From: Bacteriovorax sp.
Lineage (GTDB): Bacteria; Bdellovibrionota; Bacteriovoracia; Bacteriovoracales; Bacteriovoracaceae
DNA: 64,000 nt
Assembly: GCA_014377485.1 (NCBI GenBank)
Contig: JACMPM010000024.1
Location: 1 to 64,000 of the forward strand
Direction of reading: 5' to 3'
Below are positions 16,215-24,700 of the stretch, piece by piece (the stretch's first letter is position 1; every line of letters begins with the position of its first letter). The position numbers and the translations under genes were made by a program. The notes under the pieces are model-generated. The model ran no database searches, was not told the origin of the DNA, and saw only the letters and a list, made by a program, of their open reading frames with translations.

Positions 16215-18347
16215 TTAAGCTAAAATTTCTTCAATCAGTTTTCTAAGTTTCACATCAAGCATTTCTTTGTCACTCACAAGATTTTTATCTAAAAGATCTC
16301 TTACTTTATTTAAACTTTCTTTTGAATTAAGAGAATTTTTAAGCAACGTTCTTCCTTCATCTTCATTAGAGAGATTAACTAATACTTGATGAATATAAAC
16401 TTCGAGTTTTTCTCTGTATTCTTTTCTTATTCCAAGAGATTTTTGATTAAAAGTTCCAATATTGACATTGATTGCATCCAACATACCTAACTCAACTGGC
16501 ATCATTTCCTTAAGAGCTGCTTCTAAGTTGGCCATTTTTTCTTTTGATTGTTCCACTTTCTCTTCGATATCATGACGACTTACCATTTCATCAAAAAGAG
16601 GAACTCCATAACCAGCAAGAGTCAATTCAGTGAAGTTCTGTTTTAAGGCAGAGCTGCTCTCAATTAGTAATTTTTTTACTTTTTCATCTTTAGAATTCAT
16701 AAAGAGATCAGCGGCTTTTTTCCTGAATTCTGATGTTTTACTTCTTAGAATTTGTTGCTCCATTACTGAGAAAGAAGAGGCTTTAATTAAGCGTATTTTC
16801 TTCAAGCTCATTTCAGTATGGAGGTCTAATGTTTCAATTTTTGTTTTAGAGAACTTGTTGAAAATCGACAGACGTTCATCTGCAGAGCTATCAGCAATAA
16901 ATTTCACCAACTCTTTTTTATCTATTTTGCCATCCTTTAGCTTGTACCCAAAGGCTTCCCTAAAGGCTAAAATTAATTGCTCAGTACGGGCCTTAAAAGA
17001 CTCTTGGGAATCATTTTTAAGGGATAGGAACTCGTGCTTATCAAGATCTTCCAAAACTCCTTTTGGAGATAGAGAAGAAAAGCCTTGAAGTTGAGATCTA
17101 TCGAGTGCTCCTTTAAGCAGGTCGTAAGACTCTACTGCACAATTATTTGTAAAAAACTTGTATGAACCACGATAATTCCAATGCTCTTCAATTACCTTAT
17201 TAATAAAATCTTCTTTTTCTCTGGTATTGAGAACTAAAGGATAAGAGATTACATCCCGGAGTTCATCACGGTTATATTCATCGAGCACATCACCAAAGTT
17301 TAAAATAAAAAGCATAGAAGGATATCCGCCAAACATCCCTTTAAAATAATTGAGGGTGGCGTCTTCTACGTTTGCTCTATAACTCACAACCATATGAAAG
17401 AGTCTATCTTCAATACATTTTGGACCAAAAGGAGTGGCCGCAATATTCTTATTAGTAATCGGATCAAAGCGATCTGGAGCACACATAACAATTCTAAACA
17501 TTGAATGCCCAAAACCTGATGACATTTCGGCTCCGGCCGAGGCCATAAGATAGTCAATACGGTAAACACGCTTTGTATCCAACTTCATTGGATAGAAGCC
17601 TGCCGAAGTCGACATCATAACCATATTATTTAAATTACAATTGCGATTAGGAAACGGATCAATTTCAAGTGACCTCTTATAATAATCAAACATTGCCGGC
17701 TTTCTACAGGCATATTCAGGGTCCATCGTAAAATATTCCATATTAACAGCGTAGGCTTCAGCGATATTTACCAATTCGTAAGGATCGGCCGATCTCATCG
17801 CTTCAATATTTTTAGTCTTAACTTTTAAAAGCCCTTTTTTAAATCCAGCACGACGAATAAATTCACTTTTATTAGAAATGTATTGATTATTAAAATCATA
17901 AGCGTGGGCCAGCTCATGAACGATTGTTGATATGGCCTGGTCATATAAAGATTTGTGTTGGCAGTTAATAATTAATGAAGCTGCACGGCCGTGAGCGAGT
18001 TCTTGAAAAACCGGAGCATTAATAACAAGGAGATTTTTATTTTGGTTATATTCACCATAAACGAATGGTCTGATAATTTTTTTATTTTTATCAACTTTTT
18101 CTATTTTTTCAGAACAGATATCAATAGGAATCTTCTGATGATCAGAAAGTTTTTCGATAGAGAGTTCAATACCGGCAGGAAGACCCGCTTTAAGTTTTGC
18201 CGGAAGAAGTAATGAAACTTCACCAAGAACTCGCTCAAGTATTATTTTCTTGGAAGAATCTAGATTGGAGGATAATTTTATGGGCAGATCGTGGGCCAAA
18301 AGTGATTGAGCGAAAATTAAACTCAAAACAGCAGTTATAGTCTTCAT
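16215..18347 (-). CDS. Exported HExxH + DUF4105-like protein
   Basis: The 710-residue protein has a signal peptide (about 1-19). The N-terminal part (about 20-215) contains TIVHELAHAYDF, an HExxH zinc-peptidase motif at about 144-148, in a context like lipoprotein-type or gluzincin peptidases. The middle part (about 260-430) contains GFGHSMFRIV and FFTNNCAVESYDLL, the His and Cys motifs of DUF4105, a membrane-associated NlpC/P60-like family. The C-terminal third is helical and highly charged. The combination suggests an envelope hydrolase with two potential active sites. The ATG at 18347 has GGAGTC nearby and is preferred to 18368. A strong terminator follows. Confidence 0.82.
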   Translation of the reverse strand: MKTITAVLSLIFAQSLLAHDLPIKLSSNLDSSKKIILERVLGEVSLLLPAKLKAGLPAGIELSIEKLSDHQKIPIDICSEKIEKVDKNKKIIRPFVYGEYNQNKNLLVINAPVFQELAHGRAASLIINCQHKSLYDQAISTIVHELAHAYDFNNQYISNKSEFIRRAGFKKGLLKVKTKNIEAMRSADPYELVNIAEAYAVNMEYFTMDPEYACRKPAMFDYYKRSLEIDPFPNRNCNLNNMVMMSTSAGFYPMKLDTKRVYRIDYLMASAGAEMSSGFGHSMFRIVMCAPDRFDPITNKNIAATPFGPKCIEDRLFHMVVSYRANVEDATLNYFKGMFGGYPSMLFILNFGDVLDEYNRDELRDVISYPLVLNTREKEDFINKVIEEHWNYRGSYKFFTNNCAVESYDLLKGALDRSQLQGFSSLSPKGVLEDLDKHEFLSLKNDSQESFKARTEQLILAFREAFGYKLKDGKIDKKELVKFIADSSADERLSIFNKFSKTKIETLDLHTEMSLKKIRLIKASSFSVMEQQILRSKTSEFRKKAADLFMNSKDEKVKKLLIESSSALKQNFTELTLAGYGVPLFDEMVSRHDIEEKVEQSKEKMANLEAALKEMMPVELGMLDAINVNIGTFNQKSLGIRKEYREKLEVYIHQVLVNLSNEDEGRTLLKNSLNSKESLNKVRDLLDKNLVSDKEMLDVKLRKLIEEILA

Positions 18348-18512
18348 AATTCTGACTCCATTTAACAATAGATCTAAATAAGAATATAGATTCTACTTAT
18401 TGTGCATAATGAATGCCATATAATTAAATGCAATATTGAGGGTACATAGCGATGAAATCTGTGGCATTACTGTCCAAACTTTAGACACCCCTGCCAAAAA
18501 ATTTCACGGTCC

Positions 18513-18541
18513 TTAAAGTCGCGACAAAATCCCGATATAAT
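18513..18541 (+). promoter_or_regulatory. Probable promoter of the Cys-rich exported protein gene
   Basis: TTAAAG (18513-18518) and TATAAT (18536-18541) are 17 bp apart, 24 bp before the ATG at 18565. The -10 is a perfect consensus and the -35 weak. Confidence 0.45.
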
Positions 18542-18564
18542 AAAAAATTCTTATGGAGAAAATT

Positions 18565-19086
18565 ATGAAAACAATTTTAAAAATCTTATTTATAGCCGTC
18601 TTCACTATCAAACCATTATGGGCCTTGGATGAATTCCAATGCCAGTGCAAAGCTAAAGCTCCTGGGTTTGAGGCGACAAATAAAACGACAGGTGGAATTG
18701 ATAAAATATGCTCTTACTCCTGTAAATGTCTTGCCTGGGACACTATTACAAATCCAAAAACAAAAGTCTCAGTGGCCAATCATGTTGTTCCAAATATTCT
18801 GCTAGATATTATCAATGCTCCAACAACTGCCTACTCGCGCGAATCGTGGGATATGGGGAGTCATGTTTGTCACGGACAATATGCCTATAAACCAAACTGG
18901 GGTGATGAAAACTGGAAAATAGTAGTTAAATTCGATACATTTACTCTCAGCTCTAATGGAGAAGTATCTTACCCAGAAGATCATTCAAGAGAATTTGCAA
19001 TGGGAATGAGTCAATCTGGATTCAAGTACACCTTAAAGGCATTAGAAATAGCTGCTTCAATAAAAGATCAATTGAAAAAATATTAA
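18565..19086 (+). CDS. Cys-rich exported protein of unknown function
   Basis: The 173-residue protein has a signal peptide (about 1-20, ending LWA). The N-terminal 50 mature residues hold five cysteines (CQCKAK, then CSYSCKC), with another in HVCHGQ, so disulfides or a metal site are likely. The rest is neutral and Trp/Tyr-containing. The GGAG site 9 bases before the ATG at 18565 decides the start over an ATG four codons upstream. It converges with the HAD phosphatase gene, 1 bp apart. No known family is recognised. Confidence 0.82.
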   Translation: MKTILKILFIAVFTIKPLWALDEFQCQCKAKAPGFEATNKTTGGIDKICSYSCKCLAWDTITNPKTKVSVANHVVPNILLDIINAPTTAYSRESWDMGSHVCHGQYAYKPNWGDENWKIVVKFDTFTLSSNGEVSYPEDHSREFAMGMSQSGFKYTLKALEIAASIKDQLKKY

Positions 19087-19087
19087 A

Positions 19088-19624
19088 TTAATTAATTTCT
19101 TTTTTAAGTCTCTCGAGAATCTCTTCGAGAGAAGTGAAAATTTCTGCTGTTTTCGTTTTTTCAATTTCATCCAAAGGATAATTTCCTTTGAGTAAGAAAG
19201 TTTTTGGACCGATTATATCTAAAACATCAGTAGGTTTATCTCCAATCATATAAGATTGAGATAAATCGATATTGTGTTTATTACTTGCTTCTATCATCAT
19301 GCCTGGGCGTGGTTTTCTGCGTTCACTATAGTATTCAGTGCAGTAAAACCAATCATCAACGCGCAAATTGCGTGCCTCCAAAAACTTCTTCATTTCAGCA
19401 TGCAATTTTATGACATCGGCTTCCTGATACATGCCTTGAGCAACTCCGGATTGATTGGTCAGTACAACGACTAATAAACCGTGAGTGTTGGCAAAATGAA
19501 TCAGTTCAAAGATACCTTCTACCCAGAGGATATCTTCAAAACGATAAACATAGGCCTTATCAATATTAAGAATTCCATCGCGGTCTAAAAAAAGGGCTTT
19601 TTTGTCATTTATCTGGTCGTTCAT
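19088..19624 (-). CDS. HAD-IIIA phosphatase (GmhB/HisB-N-like)
   Basis: The 178-residue HAD phosphatase has catalytic LFLDRDG (nucleophile Asp14, acid Asp16), VVLTNQSG, RKPRPGM and MIGDKPTD. It is closest to GmhB, the D-glycero-D-manno-heptose 1,7-bisphosphate phosphatase, but that enzyme's Cys/His zinc loop before RKPxPGM is shortened here to FYCTEYYSERRKP with one Cys. The DRDGT motif is DRDGI. The ATG overlaps the stop of the preceding nuclease-like gene (ATGA), so translation is coupled. This leaves open a nucleotide- or DNA-end phosphatase (the same superfamily includes polynucleotide 3'-phosphatases) instead of a sugar enzyme. Confidence 0.85.
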   Translation of the reverse strand: MNDQINDKKALFLDRDGILNIDKAYVYRFEDILWVEGIFELIHFANTHGLLVVVLTNQSGVAQGMYQEADVIKLHAEMKKFLEARNLRVDDWFYCTEYYSERRKPRPGMMIEASNKHNIDLSQSYMIGDKPTDVLDIIGPKTFLLKGNYPLDEIEKTKTAEIFTSLEEILERLKKEIN

Positions 19625-20646
19625 GCTTTTACCTTTATCGAACAATTTATTTTATAAGCAGCAGTCGTAAATTTATTCATGGGCTTCACACGCACCTGTA
19701 AAGATACCTTACCCATAATTATTTCTACAGAGCTTGCGAGATCCTTTATAGGAAGCAGTTCACATTCCTTATTTGTTTTTGAAAAAAAATCATCAAAGTT
19801 CTTGATCGTGACTTCTTTTAATTCGTATTCTTGATGAAAACAACTTACTTGAATAATTTCTGAGTGCCCAAAACCACAAAGAGCAGCAAGAGAATCAAAA
19901 AACAAATGGCGATCAATATGTTTCAACTGATTTAAGATATTCGATAATTTGATAGCAACTCTGTGATAATTTTCATGCACAATAATTCTCATCTCAAGAG
20001 GTAACTCCCCGGGAAGTTCGGTGTAGTAATCACTCCACTCTGAATTAAATGAGCCACGAAAATCGCGATCGATCGATGTGTAAAGCCGATGCCCCATCAT
20101 CAAGAAAGATTCATCAACTTCGTTATTAAGTTCTATTTGAAACTGGATAACGGCATCCCCATAAGTAGAAAAATATTTAGTTAAAAAACTTTTGACTCCT
20201 GCACTTTTAGTGTTGGTATAGCTATGATCTTTCGTCAATTTTAGACTCAGAGGGAGATGTTTTTCAACCCCATCTTCATTTTTATAAGTTCCGACAATAT
20301 CAGTTTCATTCCAAAATTCATTATCATTTGTGGCCATCATCTTCCCTATGACCTTCCATTGGGTAAAATTGTATTGATCCAAACCAATCTCTTCCCAGAT
20401 GCTTTTTATGGTATTCTTCGCCAGAATTGGCAGCTTAACTAATAATCTAGGCTCATGAGTGCGCATTAATTCTTCGTAACTTGCCAGTTTAGTTTTAAAT
20501 TCAATGGGGAGATTCAAGAGAAAATGATCCTCTACACAAGAGCGAGATGCTAAACCCTGAGCGACTAAAAATTCAAAGAGATTCCCTTTGCATTCATTGA
20601 GAATTGCCTCTTTTTGAATTTGATTACTATAGTCAATATTTTTCAT
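19621..20646 (-). CDS. Possible PD-(D/E)XK nuclease-like protein
   Basis: The 341-residue protein has no signal peptide and no named family that I recognise. An N-terminal segment KGNLFEFLVAQGLA (Glu25), a central ETDIVGTYKN (Asp116), and LPLSLKLTK (Ser134, Lys136) followed by TNTKSAGVKSFLTKYF resemble the spaced Glu...Asp...(Ser/Glu)xLys core of some type II restriction enzymes and related nucleases. The C-terminal 150 residues are unassigned. It is translationally coupled by ATGA to a HAD phosphatase. An orphan C5 methyltransferase lies 12 kb away but no functional link is shown. The alternative is a non-nuclease conserved protein. Confidence 0.55.
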   Translation of the reverse strand: MKNIDYSNQIQKEAILNECKGNLFEFLVAQGLASRSCVEDHFLLNLPIEFKTKLASYEELMRTHEPRLLVKLPILAKNTIKSIWEEIGLDQYNFTQWKVIGKMMATNDNEFWNETDIVGTYKNEDGVEKHLPLSLKLTKDHSYTNTKSAGVKSFLTKYFSTYGDAVIQFQIELNNEVDESFLMMGHRLYTSIDRDFRGSFNSEWSDYYTELPGELPLEMRIIVHENYHRVAIKLSNILNQLKHIDRHLFFDSLAALCGFGHSEIIQVSCFHQEYELKEVTIKNFDDFFSKTNKECELLPIKDLASSVEIIMGKVSLQVRVKPMNKFTTAAYKINCSIKVKA

Positions 20647-20768
20647 TTTTTTGTATACTTAAATTTTAATATTTTTATTCTTTTCAAACGGTATCTCAAT
20701 CACTAGACTAAATAAAACCAAGAACCGAACTTTGCTCTTAATAGTAGCAAGGCCACTCAAGGAAGAAA

Positions 20769-21734
20769 ATGAATTCATTTCCTTCATTACTTGAAAGTAT
20801 CGCCGATCTCAATAAAATTCAGATCGACGGACTCCTCTCTCTTTCAACCAAATTTAAACATCGTGAAAGCGAATCAAGTTTATTTTCTTATCGCCGTCCG
20901 ATTATCGCAACTTCATTTTTAGAAAATTCTACACGGACAAAACACTCATTTGCCATTGCTATCCAAAAAATGGGCGCAATGTATATAGATTTTAATGCCG
21001 AAACATCGAGCCTCAAAAAAGGTGAAAGTCTTGAAGAAACATTTCTCACTCTTTATAATCAAGGAGTCAATCTTTGCATTTTTAGATCGAGTGTCTCACA
21101 TCAATTAAGCCAATTTAGAGAATCCCCTCCGATTAAAATTATCAATGGCGGCGATGGTGTTAACGAACACCCTTCTCAGGCCCTGTTAGATCTTTATACT
21201 TTATTTGAACTTTCACCCGTATTAGAAGGAAAAACGATCGCCATTTTTGGTGATAATATCCATTCTCGAGTAGGACATTCATTAACAAAACTTCTTCCAA
21301 TGTTTGGAATGAAAATTATACTTTGTGGTCCAGAAGCTTTTCTTCCCAATAAAAAAGATCTTCCTGCAGGTGTGGAATTATCCAATGACCGCGATGCAAC
21401 TCTTAAAAAATGTGATTTTATTTATTTGTTAAGAATACAAAAAGAGCGCCACCTCGATAGAGGAATTAATCATCTTTCCATCGAGGGCGATGATTATTTA
21501 GAAAGCTATGGTGTGAGTTTGGATCTTCTTAAAAAATTGCAAAAACTAGTTCCTGTTCTGCACCCAGGACCTGCCAATATTGGCGTTGAATTGGATATTG
21601 CCCTCATCAAATCTTCTTTGTATTGCGGATACCTTCAAGTTCAAAATTCCATTCCTATGAGAATGGCGATCATTCAATCAATGCTCGTAAATAACGATAA
21701 AAATATTGGGAATGTGCATGGAGAAAAATTTTAA
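20769..21734 (+). CDS. pyrB: Aspartate carbamoyltransferase catalytic chain
   Basis: PyrB makes carbamoyl-aspartate from carbamoyl phosphate and aspartate, the committed step of pyrimidine synthesis. The 321-residue protein has the carbamoyl-phosphate motif STRTK (usually STRTR), the 80s-loop SSLKKGES, NEHPSQALLDLYT, DNIHSRVGHS, LLRIQKER and LHPGPAN. An AAGGAAGAAA site precedes the ATG. It is the first gene of pyrB-carAB-pyrF and overlaps carAB by 17 bp, so its product's substrate comes from the next gene. No pyrI or pyrC is present. Confidence 0.95.
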   Translation: MNSFPSLLESIADLNKIQIDGLLSLSTKFKHRESESSLFSYRRPIIATSFLENSTRTKHSFAIAIQKMGAMYIDFNAETSSLKKGESLEETFLTLYNQGVNLCIFRSSVSHQLSQFRESPPIKIINGGDGVNEHPSQALLDLYTLFELSPVLEGKTIAIFGDNIHSRVGHSLTKLLPMFGMKIILCGPEAFLPNKKDLPAGVELSNDRDATLKKCDFIYLLRIQKERHLDRGINHLSIEGDDYLESYGVSLDLLKKLQKLVPVLHPGPANIGVELDIALIKSSLYCGYLQVQNSIPMRMAIIQSMLVNNDKNIGNVHGEKF

Positions 21735-24700
21735 TCAGAATCTCAAAAAATCTGTTGCCTACCTTCATTTTGAAGATGGAACTAAATTTAGAGGCCATGT
21801 AAACCGAGACTCTTTTGATCCTGAATTACAGCTTGGAATTTGGGGAGAAGCTGCTTTCACTACCGGTATGAGTGGCTATCAAGAAACCATTACTGATCCA
21901 TCATTTCTAGGTCAGCATATTATTTTTACCAACGCTCATATCGGAAATTATGAAGCAAATCCCAAAATCAACGTCGCCCAATCTATTAAAAGTTATGCCA
22001 CTTGCATAATTGCCCGAAATTTTTCTTATAATGAATTCTTAAATAAACTAAATATTCCTCTTTTCTCAGGAACTGATACTAGAAAATTAGTTCGTTACTT
22101 AACTTCAAAAAAAACAAATTCTCATAAATCAGTTTTGACTTTCAAAGAGACGACTCCGACTCAGGCTGAGTTTACGAAGGCAACACTACTTACTGATGAG
22201 CTTCATTTAGTTTCACAAAAAGATTTAATTGTTCATCGTGAAGGTCCTAACCCGATTGTTATTTTAAACTACGGAATCAAACAAGCAATTGTTGATCAAT
22301 TAAATACTTTGGGCTTTCCACTTGTATCTCTTCCCTATAATGCCAATGTAGCTCAGATACAAGCGCTAAACCCACGCTTAGTTTTTCTCTCAAATGGTCC
22401 GGGAGATCCAAGAAATTTTTATAACGAAATTGCCGTCGTTCGCGAGCTGTTGCAAACAAAAACTCCAATGCGCGCCATCTGTCTTGGGATTCAGCTAATC
22501 GGCAGAGCACTTGAAATAGAAGTAGAAAAACTTCCCTTCGGTCAGCGCGGGGCCAATCACCCAGTGATAGATCATACAACCAATAAAATAGCCATTACGT
22601 CTCAAAACCATGGTTATGCCATTGAGACAAAATCATTTAAGCAAAAAAAGAACAGCAATTCATTAAATCGTGAATTGTATGTTCAGCATACTTCACTATT
22701 TGATGATTCAATTGAATCAATTGCAACAACAGATCATTTTATGAAAGCCGTGCAGTTTCACCCTGAAGCCAATCCTGGTCCTCATGATGCCCATGATTTT
22801 TTTCTAGAGATCAAAGATTTCTTAGATGGAAAAATAAAAGATCCAATCGATACTAAAAAACTTTTTCCTTTTAATAAACTCACTACACGTTTAAGAAAAG
22901 AAACTCCCTATAAACGCATTCTCTTAATTGGATCAGGACCTATAAAAATTGGTCAGGCCAGTGAGTTTGATTATTCCGGAACTCAGGCACTAAAAGCATT
23001 AAAAGAAGAAGGCATAGATGTCGTGCTACTAAATTCGAATCCTGCCACAATCATGACAGATCCGGAAATGTGTACTCGTACATATATAGAGCCCATCACC
23101 AAAGAAACTATAAAAAAAATTATTCTTAAAGAACGTGTTGATGCTGTACTCTCTACGATGGGTGGCCAGACTGCACTTAATCTTTGTGTGGAACTAGAAG
23201 AAGAGAATTTTCTAAAAAATAACAACGTGGCCTTGCTTGGAGCGAATGTTGATACAATTAAAAAAACAGAAGACCGAGGGCTCTTTGCACTAGAACTCGA
23301 CAAACTTGGCTACCAGACAGGAAAAAGATTTACCGCACAAAGTGAAGCTGAAGCTCTGGTCATGGCGACTGAGAAAGTTAAATTTCCATTGATCATCCGA
23401 CGTGATTTTGCTCTCGGTGGAAAAGGTGCCGCACTTGTCTACAATACGGACGATCTTAAAGAAGTCTTCACTTCCGATATTAAATTTCCGGTCACTATGG
23501 AGAAATCTTTAGTAGGCCAAAAAGAAATTGAACTTGAAGTCATGGTAGATTGCGACCGCAACGGTGTCATCGTCTGTTCAATAGAAAACGTCGATCCATG
23601 TGGAATCCATACAGGAGACTCAATCACAGTTGCCCCGGCAATGACTATTAGTGATCGCTGCATGCAACAACTTCGAAATATGACTCTGACTATTGCTAAA
23701 CATATGGGTGTTGTCGCAGGTGGAGCAAACGTTCAATTCGCTATCAATGAATTTGATGAAGATGATATAACTGTTATTGAAATGAACCCACGAGTTTCAC
23801 GCTCGAGTGCTCTAGCATCTAAGGCAACTGGTTACCCGATCGCCAAAATTTCAGCACTTCTTGCTATAGGATACACTCTTAAAGAAATTCTCAATGATAT
23901 TACCAAAACTTCTCCGGTAACGTTTGAGCCAACGCTCGATTATGTGGCCTTAAAAATTCCCATTTTTCCTTTTAGTAAATTTCCAAGTTCTTCTAAAACT
24001 CTCGGACCTCAAATGAGATCTGTTGGTGAAGTATTGGCCTTAGGTGGAAGTTTTAATGAAGCTTGGCTAAAAGCACTTCGCGCTTTGGAGATGGGTCTAG
24101 AAATTCCAAGCTTAACTCAACTGAAATCAACACCGCTTGATATGGATTTAGACTATATCAAAAAAAGACTGCAAACTCCTCGGGAGTTGTCTCTCTTAAC
24201 TGTGCTTGAAGCACTTAGATCAGGAATGAGTGTTGAAGAAATTTGTTCGCACTCAAAAATCACTAGGTGGTTTGTTGAGCAAATGCAATTGTTGGTTGTT
24301 GCTGAAATAAATTTAAAGATCGAAAAAGATCTATTTAAGAATCCAGAAAGCATTCTGGAAATTAAAAAATTAGGTTTTTCAGACAAACATATTGCTCTTC
24401 TTACCAATAAATCTCAAAAAGATATTTTAGAATACAGATTTCTTCATAAAATTTTTCCAGTGTATAAAGCTGTTGATACTTGCTCAGGAGAATTCCTCGC
24501 AGTGACTCCTTATTTCTACTCTACTTATGCTGATGAAAATGAAGCTGAGTCTCTTAGTAAAAAAGGAAAATCTGTAGCGATCCTGGGCTCAGGTCCCAAC
24601 CGTATTGGCCAGGGAATTGAATTCGATTACTCTTGTGTAAAATCTTGCGAGCGTTTGCGAGAAAAAAATGTTCTGTCGATCATGATCAATTCTAATCCGG

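Noticed and set aside
7178-20646. Complete restriction-modification system linking the C5 methyltransferase and the nuclease-like protein
   Set aside because: The two are 12 kb apart on opposite strands with unrelated genes between; no evidence of a functional link.
20730-20751. Attenuator-like hairpin before pyrB (TTGCT/AGCAA)
   Set aside because: Stem of 5-7 bp with a loop but no U-run or competing structure; not enough to call attenuation.
22277-22579. Open frame on the minus strand inside carAB
   Set aside because: It is a shadow of carAB; no motif, no ribosome site.
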